64,000 bases of DNA from Crossaster papposus (taxonomy: Eukaryota > Echinodermata > Asteroidea > Velatida > Solasteridae), in NCBI GenBank assembly GCA_037893245.1, contig JBAIAA010000787.1:62001-126000 (forward strand), read 5' to 3'. Position numbers and translations under genes: made by a program. Under the pieces are notes generated by a model. That model had not been told where the DNA came from and did no database searches. It saw only the letters and a list, made by a program, of their open reading frames with translations. Within the stretch, counting starts at the first letter, position 1; each line of letters starts with the position of its first letter. Below, in pieces: positions 11,419 to 22,130 of this stretch.

Positions 11419-13148
11419 TTAAACGGACATATTACAATCATTTATATATTGTAGAGTTGCAAGGCAGTTTTTATGTTGACAGATATGATTAACGGTCATT
11501 TCTGTTGGAGATAATTTAAGAGTTCTCTGAAGTTTATGTCGTTGGGTGATATATTTTGTACAGACCAATAAAAAATGTTCGATGTTATCAGGGGAAAGAC
11601 ATGTATCGCATAACCCATTTGGATGATGGCCAAACTTATATAAAAAGTCATTAAGACCTCTACATGTTCCAAACCTTAATCTATGGAAGGTTACTTCTTG
11701 TTTACGTTTAAGGCCCCAGCATTGAAACGAGAAGGAGGGGGTTAGTTTTGTGTGTTTTTTGGGGTCCAGTTTTGGGAGCATAGTCGTCCAAATTTCTTTT
11801 AGTTGTTCTTTAAGGACATGTTTAATTTCTGAGTGGGACAGTGGAATGCAGCAGTCACTTTCAGCTCGTTGTGTCGCCAATTTGGCAACTTTGTCTACAG
11901 TTTCATTACCGGGAATGCCACAGTGGCCGGGAACCCATTCAAATGTGACAGCGTTCCCTTGCCTGTGAATATTTAGAAGAGCAAACCGAATATCACATAC
12001 AATTTTATTTTCAGGAAAATGCTGGGATATGCTTTGAATGGCACTTTGACAATCACTAAAGATACAGGAATGCATAGGTTTCACATCTTCAATCCATTCC
12101 AAGGCAAGGAGAATCGCAAAAAGTTCCGCAGAAAAAATAGATACACCGTTATTAAGTCGGTAACCTTTGGAGTATTTTAGTTGTGGTATATGAAGACCAC
12201 AACCAACATGATTAGATGTGGGATTATGTGATCCGTCAGTATAAATATGAAGAGAGTTTTGCCAGACTGTGTTAATTATTTCAACGCTTCTGTTTCGTTT
12301 GTCGGTTTCATTTGTAATATTCGAAACTTGAGAGAAGATAGCATTGGAGATAACAGGAGTATTATAATGCCAATAAGGAAACGGATTAAAAATTGGAAAA
12401 ATGTCGAAAGTTTGGGCAGAGATCCGGGATTCGAAAGGGGTTTTATGAGACGATTGCCATTTGATAGCAAAGTACTGTTTTTGCCAGTTATCTCGTTGGA
12501 GGGAGTGGTTAATGTGCTCATGATGTTGATTTATTTTAACTCCGTATAAGTTACAGAGAAGTTTACGGCGGAGGTCAAGAGGGGGGTCACCGCATTCAGC
12601 TTGCAGTTTAGATGCGGAAGTGCCACAAAGACACCCAGTACATATTTTTAAAGCCTGGTACTGTATGCTGTCAAGTTTGTGTTTCAAGGATGAAGAGGCA
12701 GAATCAAAGGCTTCACAGCCATATTCTAGTATCGGTTTGATTAGAGCAGTATATATTTGAAATAAGGTTTTACAATCAGCTCCCCAAGTACTGCCACTTA
12801 TACACCGAAGGAGATTGAGTCTCTTTTTACATCGATCGAGGATAAGATTTACATGTGGTTTCCAAGTTAATTTGTCATCGAAAACCACTCCTAAAAATGT
12901 AACAGATGGTCGGGTTGTAATTGCATGATTTCGTAATTGAAGCGAAATAGGCTTAGGGATACGTAGCTTATTTGTAAAAAGAACCGCTGTTGTTTTCAGT
13001 ACGGATAGTTTAAAACCCCATTTGTCACACCAGTTATTAATATTGTCAAGATTTTGTTGAATTTTCTTTTCTACAAAAGCAACATTTCTGTTTGATTTCC
13101 AGATGGCAATATCATCCGCGTACTGGGCAACATGAACGCCAGTTATGG
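11419..13148 (-). CDS. LINE ORF2, C-terminal part: YADD box, thumb and RNase H
   Basis: This is the continuation of ORF2 beyond the insertion. It begins with GVHVAQYADDIAIW, whose two Asp residues complete the polymerase site. After the thumb region comes an RNase H domain with all four acidic positions visible: IYTDGSHN, FSAELFAILLALEW, IFSDCQSAI and GNETVDKVAKLA. It also has the WVPGHCGIPGN motif. The C-terminus has a Cys/His cluster (CRGLNDF, HHPNGLCDTC, HFLLVC) typical of I-superfamily ends. The first codons of the uninterrupted open frame (13149-13227) come from the inserted element. No stops occur up to 11419. Confidence 0.92.
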
Positions 13149-13923
13149 TACAGTCACACGGCCACTTACGGTAGCTGCGGATGCTTACGGATAAAAGTCC
13201 GTAAGCATCCGCAAGGATCCGTATCATCCGTAAGCATCCGTATCCATCCGTAATTCAATCCGCAGGATCCGCAGACATACGCAGATCCGCAGCGGAATTT
13301 TGAAAATCTCAAAATTTTGCTGCGGATGAAATATACGTAAGCATCCGTAACTCATACGTAAGATACGTAAACTCATCCGCAGGATACGTTAGATACGTAA
13401 CTGATCCGCACACTTTGTCGGGTGTGCAGTTGCCTGCGGATACATAGGGGTACGTAAACATCAAAAAGATGGAGAAGAAACTGTTGAATAACTGGAACTA
13501 GATCTCAGACTTGATGAAATGCGACTGAAGCAAGCTCCAATCCACGTGGGTTTATTTGCGGATGGTGCGGACGCCAGAGGAAGCCGACATGCGCAGACAC
13601 GAGCGTAACTTATCCGTATCGTCCGTAACTTATCCGTATCGTCCGTAAGTCATCCGTATCGTCCGTAAGTCATCCGTAAAATCCGTAAGTCATCCGTAAG
13701 TCGTCAGTAACATGTGCCAGCGGGTTGGCAGCGGATGGGTTCATCCGCAGGTTTTACCCGTAACATCCGTAATTCATACGTAACATCCGTAACTAATCCG
13801 TATCGTCCGCAGAATATAGGTAACTTTTGCTCAAATTTCCGTATTGGGGTTAAAAATTACGCATTTTCATTATCCAAATATACGCAGGCATCCGCAGGTC
13901 CGTAACATGGCCGTGTGACTGTA
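13149..13923. mobile_element. 775-bp non-autonomous TIR element inside LINE ORF2, dense CATCCGTAAG repeats
   Basis: TACAGTCACACGGCCA at 13149 is inverted as TGGCCGTGTGACTGTA ending at 13923. The interior is almost wholly made of GCATCCGTAAG, GATCCGTA and GTCCGTAAGTCATCCGTA words in both orientations. No coding capacity is seen. No convincing target duplication was found with any boundary. The LINE frame is restored by skipping exactly 775 bases, which implies a duplication of zero or a multiple of three, or later editing. hAT-like ends (CAG..CTG) are suggested but unproven. It is younger than the LINE. Confidence 0.82.
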
Positions 13924-15946
13924 GCATTAGGTGAGATGATAAGTCATTAACGGCAATGTTGAATAGGAGTGGGCTGATGACACTACCTTGCGGAACTCCA
14001 TTTTCTAAAGTTTTATTGTTTGAAAGGACATTGTTGACTTTAGTTTGAATTTTCCTATCGCTTAGGAAATTGTCAATCCAGCGGGTTATTTTACCGTAGA
14101 CGCCTAGATTTTGTAATTTTGTGACCACTCCTTTACACCAGAGCATATCATACGCCTTTTCGATGTCGAGAAATAGAACTAACGTGCTCTCTTTATTTGC
14201 ACGGGCTTTATTGATGCAGGATTCAAGGAGGATTATATGGTCTTTTGTGCTTCGACCTTTACGGAAGCCGCTTTGATGATTTACAAGAGTATTTTTAGAT
14301 TCAAGAAACCACAGGAGACGAGAATTTACCATCCGTTCCATTAATTTACAAAAAGTAGAGGTAAGCGCAATAGGTCTGTATGAGAGAGGGTTAGAGGGGT
14401 CTTTTCCAGCTTTGAGAAAAGGAATAAGTATTGCGTTTTTCCAGTTTATGGGACATTGAGAGACTGACCAAATCTTATTAAAGATTGTAAGCAGATGTTT
14501 TCTTGATGTTGGAGGAAGATGTTTAATTACTTCATTTCTAATGCCGTCTTTGCCCGGCGCTGAACATTTAGCAGAGGCAATGGCATGGTTTAGTTCCTGC
14601 ATTGTGAAGGGTTCATTTATAACATTATCATTGTCGTCGTGAAAGTAGAAATCACGTTCAACTTGTGTTTTGGTCTTCAGAAATTGAGTGGTATAATTTG
14701 TAGTACTGCTTACTTTTGAGAAACTGTTAGCTAGAGTTTCAGCCTTATCTTTATCGGTCAGCGCGTCACTTCCATCATGCTGTAAAATAGGAATAACTGA
14801 TTTGGTGTTGGTGTGTGCAATTCGTTTGATCTTATTCCATACCGTACTAACATTGGTTTTTAAATTAAGTTCTGAACAGAATTTTTTCCAGTCCTCCTTT
14901 TTTGCACATTTTATCGTTCTTCGGGCAATAGCGCATGCTCGTTTGTATTCCATAAGGTCCGAAGGTAGGCTAGTTTTACGTAGGGTTTTTAAGGCGTTCT
15001 TTTTGGCGTATATAGTTTTTTGACAAGCATCATTCCACCAGGAGGAGGGATTTTTTCGACACTGGGGTTTGGTGAATGGTATGTTTTTCCTCATTACTTG
15101 CTCTAATTGAATAATAAAAACATCATAAATTTGATCAATTGATTGGGTTAAGTTAGGTTCTATTATGTGTTCCTCACAGTCGTCTTGGAATTTTGGCCAA
15201 TTAGCTTTCTTTAGCGACCAATGGGGTGGTGATTGAAATTCAGACCAGTGACACGGTTGGCGTAGTTCTATGTATATGGGGCAGTGATCGCTGCTCCACG
15301 TGTCATGTTTAACATTCCATGTACATTTGGCAGCTATGTTGGCAGATACAAGAGTTAGACCAACACGGGACAAAAGGCCCCGGAAAGTATCAACTCTTGT
15401 GCCCTCGCCGGTGTTAAGGCACACCATGTTATATTTTATAATAGCATCTTCAATGACTTCGCCATTCTTATCCAGTTTTACGCTACCCCATAAGGGGTTA
15501 TGACTGTTAAAATCACCGCAAATAACATACATTTTGTTAAGTTTATCAAAAATTGTATTAAGAATATCATTTGTGAGGGTGGAACAAGGATTATAGATGT
15601 TAACAATACTGATTTTAGAATTATTAGAATCATAGAGTTCACCAATCTGGTACTCAACAGTTGTATCGACTGAGTAGGAAATATATTTGAAAGGGAGGCT
15701 TTGTTTTACGAGCATAGCACATCCACCACCTCCTTTCTTTGATCCAGAAAGGTTTCTGTCATTTCTATATATACTATATCCAGATAGGTTAAACGTTTTA
15801 TTTGCCTTAAACCAGGTTTCTTGTACACATATTATATCCGGTTTGGGGTTTTGGGACATGACCCCACGTTTAAATTCTGTACCATGGGCTGAAAGTGACT
15901 GTGCGTTCCACTGCAATATTAAGACCATTAAAATTATTACATTCAT
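13924..15946 (-). CDS. LINE ORF2, N-terminal part: AP endonuclease and reverse transcriptase up to the insertion
   Basis: This is the catalytic polyprotein of the LINE. It nicks target DNA and copies the element RNA in place. The endonuclease spans about residues 10-230 with LQWNAQSL (catalytic Asn), VQETW (Glu), GDFNSHNPLWG (Asp/Asn) and SDHCPI (His). The reverse transcriptase follows with SYRPIALTSTFCKLMER, HQSGFRKGRSTKDHI, the first catalytic Asp in LFLDIEKAYD, and NGVPQGSVISPLLFN. The frame runs into the 775-bp TIR element just before the second catalytic block. About 25 residues past 13924 in the open frame are translated from that insertion and are not LINE sequence. The codon register continues correctly on the other side if exactly 775 bases are skipped. 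Confidence 0.92.
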
Positions 15947-17541
15947 TACGTTTTATTTGGTTTCGCTTTAGATGTTGTAGGTAGGGCAGCTGTGATTGGC
16001 GGCCCCATTTGGGAAGAGACGGAGGAGGGATTGTTTCCCTTTGTTTGGGAGTTTGACTTGCGGGTAGACCGGGTAGAAGCAGTTGGTGATTGTGATTGGC
16101 CACGATGTTTCCCCTGTTTCTCTTTAGGTTTTGGAGTGTCACTTTTATTTAGGGCGTGATGGACTAAGGATTTGATAGCGGTCATCCTTTCATCTTTATT
16201 TTTAACAGTTTCCATGATCTGTATTGTGCCAGATAATAGTTCGATTAGGTTTTGTTCAGAGTAGAGACATTTCTGTTGAGGTTCTGTTTGTGTGTCTACA
16301 GTACAATCAGTCTGCGTTGATGCATTTGAAGTAACGATCTTGACTAGAGGGGGAAGTGTTACAGTAGTTGGCTTCGAGTCGGTGTGTGTTGGACGGCGTG
16401 GTTTGTTTTCTTGGATTGGATGATAAGATCGAGCGACAGTGACGATAGGTTGTGTCTGCGGTTGAGATTGGTTGGGCGGTGGTGTATTGGGGCTAATTAC
16501 GATGTCAGTTTTTACAGCTTTGGCAGCATCAGCATACGAAATGTTGTGAGAAATTCGGATGTATTGGATTTTTCTTTCTTTTTTCATTGTGGAACAGCCG
16601 CTATATGCAGATGAGTGATTTTCACCGCATCTGCAACATTTAGTATTTTCTCTTTGAGTGCATTGATCGTAGGTATGCGGACCGCCACAGCGGACGCATC
16701 GTGTACGGCTTCTGCAGTTATTAGCTGTGTGTCCAAGGCGTTGGCAATTGAAACAGCGCAAAACAGGGGGAATAAATGGTTTAATTTCGAATTGTTCATA
16801 CCCTAATTGAATCCGTGTCGGTAGTGCAGGAGTATTGAAAGTTAAGCATATGCTGAGACTTTTTTCCAATCTACCATCCCATCTACGCATCAATCGTCGT
16901 ACAGCAGTCACTCCAGATTTTTTGCAAGCCGATAAAATTTCTTCATCCGATAATTCAATGGGAATTCCTGATATTACTCCCTTGCTTTGTATTTCTGATT
17001 TTGCGAATTCTGCGTTTACGGTCCATTGATCCAATTGAGTGGTTAATTGTAGTTTGCGCGCTTGTGCTGGAGTGAAGCACCGAATTGTTATGCCACCTTG
17101 ATTATTTTTGGATACATTCTTGATGAGATTATTGCCTACTTTATTCAGCGCTTTTGCTATTTTGATGGGGCTTATTTGGGCTAGTTTTACATCAGGTGAT
17201 GTGAAAATCACAAGAGTTGGTTGGCTATGATTGTAAGTTGATTGTGTGTTGGGGCGTTTTGCTTGGTGTAGAGAGGCCGCGTCGTCTGAATCGCTGTACA
17301 CGTCCTCATAACTGACGTTAGATTTAGTTCGTTTTCTACTGGGTATTTGGTATTTGTCAGTGTTATCGTCTTGGGCCTGGCTAATTAGTTTCTCTAGTGT
17401 TGAACGGTGATCAGTATTTTTGCTTTGGCTAGAATCTACAGATACTTGAGATTGTTGGTCCCAGTTACACGTACCATCGTCCATGTCTTCGAGCTCGCAG
17501 TCTGCCATATCGGTCAGACTTTGAGGGGGAAGAGGGGACAA
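15946..17541 (-). CDS. LINE ORF1, gag-like RNA-binding protein with three zinc knuckles
   Basis: The 531-residue ORF encodes the nucleic-acid-binding partner of the LINE reverse transcriptase. In this family it coats the element RNA to form the ribonucleoprotein used in retrotransposition. An acidic, Ser/Thr-rich N-terminus carries a basic patch (SRKRTK, about residues 68-73). A folded segment follows (about 105-260). Three cysteine-rich knuckles sit at residues 263-276 (CFNCQRLGHTANNC), 282-294 (CVRCGGPHTYDQC) and about 302-316 (CRCGENHSSAYSGC). The C-terminal half is low-complexity and basic. The ATG at 17541 gives an open frame throughout. The stop shares one base with the ORF2 start (TAATG), so ORF2 is probably made by termination-reinitiation. 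The ORF is intact. Confidence 0.92.
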   Translation of the reverse strand: MSPLPPQSLTDMADCELEDMDDGTCNWDQQSQVSVDSSQSKNTDHRSTLEKLISQAQDDNTDKYQIPSRKRTKSNVSYEDVYSDSDDAASLHQAKRPNTQSTYNHSQPTLVIFTSPDVKLAQISPIKIAKALNKVGNNLIKNVSKNNQGGITIRCFTPAQARKLQLTTQLDQWTVNAEFAKSEIQSKGVISGIPIELSDEEILSACKKSGVTAVRRLMRRWDGRLEKSLSICLTFNTPALPTRIQLGYEQFEIKPFIPPVLRCFNCQRLGHTANNCRSRTRCVRCGGPHTYDQCTQRENTKCCRCGENHSSAYSGCSTMKKERKIQYIRISHNISYADAAKAVKTDIVISPNTPPPNQSQPQTQPIVTVARSYHPIQENKPRRPTHTDSKPTTVTLPPLVKIVTSNASTQTDCTVDTQTEPQQKCLYSEQNLIELLSGTIQIMETVKNKDERMTAIKSLVHHALNKSDTPKPKEKQGKHRGQSQSPTASTRSTRKSNSQTKGNNPSSVSSQMGPPITAALPTTSKAKPNKT

Positions 17542-17829
17542 ATTATTATTACTATGCCTATCCTCCTGATAGTTTACTGGCGTTGCTTACCTTCCTATAC
17601 TATAGGGTGTGTGAAAGCCGGTAGCGCAGAGCATACGCAGAAAGAAATCCAAATTTTGGCGCGAGTTTTGTCACGTGGAAACACGTCCGACCACGACGGC
17701 GGCTCCGAGAGATCCCTCTCAATCTGTGAAAGTTTCAATCTATTATAAGCATAATTATTAACGACGTTACAGAGGGAAAAAAATCACCAAATTCTGTGCG
17801 GCTGTTGTTTTCCGAGCGAGAAGAAACTT

Positions 17830-18087
17830 GGTCCCAGTCAACTCGGTCCCAAATCAACTTAGCCAAAAGTCGAGACAACTCGACCGTCCAGACAACCCAA
17901 AGTCGATGTGTACATGTACATGCAGCGCGTGTAGAGCGTACTATTGGTGCGCCGTTCGCTCGGTCCCCCTATATCCCACCAATATTTTTGGTGGGAAAAG
18001 TTAAATTGTCCCGACGGTCGAGCTGTCTCGGCTTCGGGCCGAGTTAACTTAAGGCCGATTCGACTTGGGGCCGAGTTGACCTAAACC
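17830..18087. repeat. 258-bp fold-back element (GTCAACTCGG arms)
   Basis: The left arm (GTCAACTCGGTCCCAAATC and onward, 17838-17905) is inverted with moderate divergence at about 18005-18087 (GGGCCGAGTTGAC). The arms are rich in CGAGACAACTCGACCG-type words. It is non-coding and lies just upstream of LINE ORF1, outside the recognised coding region. No clear target duplication is seen. Confidence 0.65.
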
Positions 18088-19413
18088 TTAACCAGGTATG
18101 GTTTAATTGCTCTAAGGGGTCGTATAAGTCTACCATTGGGAAAATACAATTGGTCAAATGAAAAAGACCGCCCAAGGATTGCGAAAATGGCAACAAAAAT
18201 AATAATTCATTGGCATATTTAATTATATCCATCCAATATTTTCTGCTTAGTTGCGTTTTAATATTAAAAAGTGATTTTTGGGGTGATTTTCTGTTAAAGA
18301 AAGTCATGCGTACACCCCTTAAAAAAATGGTATGCTCCGAGCCGATCGTGTAATTTTTTTTTTACAGCGATTCTTGGTCAAGTTCCCAGCCCTAATTTGC
18401 GCTGAGTAAATACGCGTTTCCGTATTAGGTACCTGACTAAAAATGTGTTCACTTTTTGAAATCGAAGTTCGTAACGGTTTTCATCAGGCAAGAAGCGAGC
18501 CCATAGTCTGGATGAATAAGAAGAGGGTTTTGTAACTTAATTTTCTTACTTACTAACTTACTTTTGTTACTCATCTGCTCATAATGGTTTGGAAAGAATC
18601 TTTTCGAGATTGGGAGACATCGAGAAGTTTGACTTTGACGACGGCTGCACCGCAATTAGTTCTGGCCGGGGCCGGGCAACCAAGACAGTGCCAAGGGACA
18701 CACACGTGTGTAACGTACGTTACGGTCGTAATAGTTTTGCTGTTCTGGATATCGGGATCGCAACAAATATTTAGGCTGCTTTCGGATCGGCTACCTAGGC
18801 CAATTATCCTCGAAAATCAAGTGAAATGGGTTTGAGTGATAACACATAAAATAGACATGAAGTGGCCAAAAAAAACTGGCATGATTGATGAACTTGTTCA
18901 CTGGAGAGTAGGCACTAAATTTGTTTTCCATAAAAATAAAAAAAGCTTCTCTATAAAGTAAAAAGTTCTACTTCTATTTTTGAAAATACATGTTGGCCTA
19001 GGCCAGGGCGCCTCGACGAACTGACATCGCTTTTCATGCTTTTCCTGTTCCGGATCGCTTGAAAAACTGCTTTGTACAGTGTACTCTACTAGTACTAAGG
19101 CCCTAATTTAGGTTGTTTATAAAAAAATAATATTTACAGCGGGAACTAACCGAATCAAGCAGCCTTTCTGATAAAATATTTAGGCTACATCCATTTAGCC
19201 ATAGGCCTAACCGAATGCCTACAGTTTAAAACAAAAATTGCACAAGAATATGTTTTGGAAATGTTTGTCTTCAGCGCGCAACGTGGCCATGCATGGTGCA
19301 GCAAATCGATAAACTTTGACCCACAGAACACGTCACTTAAAATCGCTTGTGCGTGTATACTCTACATACTTTACTCATTATCCGGAACTAGGAAACATTA
19401 TGATATAGGATAT
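18088..19413. other. Non-coding DNA with one weak exon-like block
   Basis: Mostly featureless. A block at about 18589-18715 (+) reads FSRLGDIEKFDFDDGC and onward in one frame and could be an exon, but it lacks a good nearby acceptor and matches no family I can name. Confidence 0.3.
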
Positions 19414-19545
19414 AGTCCGAGTTACTGGAATCTAGTTATCGCTTTTTTAAACATTTGGACATTATCTGGTGCTAGTAGTACTATCGCCAGATAATTGTCC
19501 AAATGTAAAAAAAACGATAACTACTAGAGTCCAGTAACTCAGACT
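19414..19545. repeat. 132-bp perfect-stem hairpin element
   Basis: GAGTTACTGGAATCTAGTTA at 19419 pairs with the inverted copy ending near 19541. ACATTTGGACA pairs with TGTCCAAATGT, and the loop is GTGCTAGTAGTACTATC. A related word pair occurs at about 10846-10872. It looks like a tiny fold-back MITE. Confidence 0.75.
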
Positions 19546-19709
19546 AGTAATAGGCCTACGTTTAGTCTTTGTCTGATTTTTTTTGTATTTGTTTTTAACT
19601 TTTAAAATTGTTTTTAATAATGATACTTTTTGTTTTAACAATTTTATTACAAGTAATACTGCAAGCTTTCTAATATTTTTGTAAGGGGCTGGCATGCATT
19701 AATTATGTG

Positions 19710-20305
19710 AACCCGGGATCCCGGTTGACTGAACCGGGATCCCGGTTGATTGAACCCGGGATTCCGGTTGAGTGGAACCACTCAACCGGGATCACAGTTG
19801 AGTGAACCCGGGATCCCGGTTAGATGAACCGGGATCCCGGTTGGATTTAACCGGGATCCCGGGTGGATTTAACCGGGATCCCGGTTGGATTTGGATTTAA
19901 CCGGGATCCCGGTTGGATTTAACCGGGATCCCGGTTGGATTTCCGGCGGGAAAAACTTGCGGGATTTTTTGGCGGGATTATCCGGGATCCCGGTTAAATC
20001 CAACCGGGATCCCGGTTAAATCCAACCGGGATCCCGGTTAAATCCAACCGGGATCCCGGTTAAATCCAACCGGGATCCCGGTTAAATCCAACCGGGATCC
20101 CGGTTAAATCCAACCGGGATCCCGGTTAAATCCAACCGGGATCCCGGTTAAATCCAACCGGGATCCCGGTTAAATCCAACCGGGATCCCGGTTAAATCCA
20201 ACCGGGATCCCGGATAATCCCGCCAAAAAATCCCGCAAGTTTTTCCCGCCGGGATCCCGGCGGGATTCCCGGCGGGATCCCGGCGGAATCCCGGCGGGAA
20301 TCCCG
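19710..20305. repeat. Right GGGATCCC array with internal palindromic cassette
   Basis: About 26 copies of CCGGGATCCCGG are present. From 19980 to about 20215 they form a near-perfect 22-bp tandem, GGGATCCCGGTTAAATCCAA plus CC. That run is bracketed by inverted 50-bp segments (19942-19992 and 20203-20253) containing GCGGGATTTTTTGGCGGGA and its complement, so 19942-20253 is a self-contained palindromic cassette. The neighbouring array 19840-19940 has the unit in the opposite orientation. Confidence 0.9.
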
Positions 20306-20323
20306 GTTGTTTTTTCTATAGGG

Positions 20324-21330
20324 AAGGGCCCTGAATTTTTTTGGTTTAATTAGGTGCTCTCTGGCGCAATCTGAGGCCAATTTCTACCAATTTTTTGTTA
20401 ATGTTGTGGCAATATGAAGCCTGATTTTTATACCATTTTTTTTAAAAATCTAATATTTACCATTTTTAGCTGGAATGATAACTTGAAATAAATTTTGACC
20501 AGAGGAGTATATTATGGATACCGGTATTGGAAGTTTGGATTTAAAAACAGCGCACACTGACTCACACTACGTGTAAAATGAGGTAACGGTTAATTGGTCA
20601 TAAACCTTAGGCATACTTAACATAGGCAGGATTTGGCTGGGAGCGACCGGCAGTGACTCCATTTAAAATAATAAACAAATTACAAGCCCTAATAGTTATT
20701 AAGTAAGTTTAATTTAAAGTTGTATGTTAAAATAAAATGTTACAAGTTGTGTTTAATCTTTAAAAAAACTACACGCCAAACGCCCGCTTGTGCTAGCGGG
20801 GTTTATTCCGACCGTCTCTACAAACGGTGGAAAAAGCGGCGTGTTTGTTCCAATTTAGTGTTTAGTAATTTACATAAATTTAGCTTAAATTTAGGTCACG
20901 TGACAAATATATAAACACTGTGGTTAGCGCCTATTGCACTCGTTCTGCTGGGGCTACTCAACCGTCACTTCAAACGGTGAAATTCCAGTGTTTTTATTGG
21001 CAAGTCTGCCAAGTAAATGGGCCCAGTGGTGAGCCAAGCATGGCATTTGGGGCAAGCCTGCCCCGTTCAAGCTTATGAAAGCGTTAAAAAAATTAAAATA
21101 TGTAATTGCCTGAAATGCAATAAGAAGGAATAAACAAACTGGCGGCTCGAAAAACTAAGCCAAAAAAGTCAAAACATAGTCTATATGGTTGTTATTTTGT
21201 GTGTGTGGTTTGAGAATAATACACGTATGTATGCATGTACATGTATGTACGTTGCTTGTTAGGTGAAATACATTTTCTTTTTTTTTCTCGTTTTTTTCGT
21301 TTTTTTTTTTTTTTCACTCAAGAAAAAAGG
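20324..21330. other. Right part of the outer 9833-21373 element and unassigned DNA
   Basis: No coding block was recognised. It ends in a T-rich tract (21280-21315) and the G-rich subterminal DNA of the outer element. Short words AACGGTGGAAAA and AACGGTGAAATT near 20824 and 20975 repeat once. Confidence 0.35.
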
Positions 21331-22130
21331 GGGGGTCCGGACCCCTTGGACCCCCCCCCTGTATCCGCCCATGCCTTATAGCAGTACATGGATGAACCTC
21401 GGCATATCGTGATGATCCGTAGTCATTCCTTGGTAAAGCGGTGGTCACATCTTACGGTCATGAACGTAGTTGAACGTAGTTCATTTGACCGTCATCAGTA
21501 GACTGTAGTTGACCGTACCTCTTCCGTAGTGCCGTGGTTACTACGGTCAACTACGGTCCACATTACGGTCAAGTAGGGTCAAATAGGGTCAACTAGGGTT
21601 AACTACGTATATAATAGGCTCACAGTACGGTACAGGCATCCAAGGTGACCGTAGAAATATTGTTAACATGTTGAAAACTGTTGGGCTAACTACCTCCAAA
21701 TCATCGCTTTCCTCAAGGTCTATACGTTCAGAACTACGGTCCACTACGTTTAACTACGTTTATTTACGTTTAACTAGTGTTCATGCGTTTTGCACGTACG
21801 TAAGACGGTCATTAAGTTATTGGCCAATGAAAAGCCCTGCTTTGCTGACTCCGCCCCGAACTCCAACCCCATCCGACCGTCGACGCTATAGAAGTTCTTG
21901 TTCAATTTCTTTTCACTCGTGGATTTGCAACAATGGGGATTAACAAATCACTGCCTTCTATTACTTCAATGGTTGTTCGGCAATAAGAACTATTATAGTC
22001 TAGGTGATATTTAAAAAAAGGGTCTCATCAAGGGCAAGAAGAGGCATTTTTTGAGTAGAAGTTTGTAACATAGCTATTTTGGGGTGCTGAATCCGAAAAT
22101 AATGGTCACCAAGCTGGATTTTTAGTGGAA

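Larger units (their letters stand above)
11400..17560 (-). mobile_element. Nearly full-length I-superfamily LINE (I/Nimb-like) interrupted in ORF2
   Basis: ORF1 (15946-17541) and ORF2 (15946 down to 11419) lie in order on the minus strand with an overlapping stop-start, TAATG at 15944-15948. ORF2 has an AP-type endonuclease, reverse transcriptase and a C-terminal RNase H, the domain set of the I superfamily. Apart from a 775-bp insertion at 13149-13923, no stop or frameshift interrupts either ORF. This marks a recent arrival that was then disabled. The 5' end lies somewhere upstream of 17541 and was not fixed. Loss of function is inferred from the insertion. Confidence 0.9.
10029..20323. mobile_element. 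10.3-kb nested element bounded by CCCYATAGAAAA ends and GGGATCCC arrays
   Basis: CCCCATAGAAAA at 10029 is mirrored by TTTTCTATAGGG ending at 20323. The left end abuts TTAA (10025-10028) and the right end is followed by AA. The outer sequence CCCGC-TTAA/AA-GGGCCC would rejoin as a natural palindromic stretch, which supports an insertion at TTAA. That would be piggyBac-like, with two bases lost on the right. Both ends carry dense arrays of CCGGGATCCCGG. The interior has been filled by a LINE, a tandem repeat and fold-backs. No transposase was recognised, so the element is non-autonomous. Confidence 0.6.
9833..21373. mobile_element. TIR element (11.5 kb as it stands) with 5-bp target duplication CCTTA, enlarged by nested insertions
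   Basis: CATGGGCGGATCCAGG at 9833 is inverted at 21358-21373 (one mismatch) and both ends continue into G-rich GGGGGGGTCC subterminal DNA. CCTTA flanks both ends (9828-9832 and 21374-21378). Only about 1.25 kb (9833-10028 and 20324-21373) belongs to the original element; the rest is the nested 10.3-kb element and everything inside it. No transposase is visible in the original parts. The 5-bp duplication resembles that of the MITE at 1509. Superfamily assignment is inference. Confidence 0.72.

Noticed and set aside
19980-20215. CRISPR-like array (22-bp palindromic unit)
   Set aside because: There are no unique spacers and no cas genes, and the context is animal transposon DNA; it is a simple tandem array of the CCGGGATCCCGG unit.
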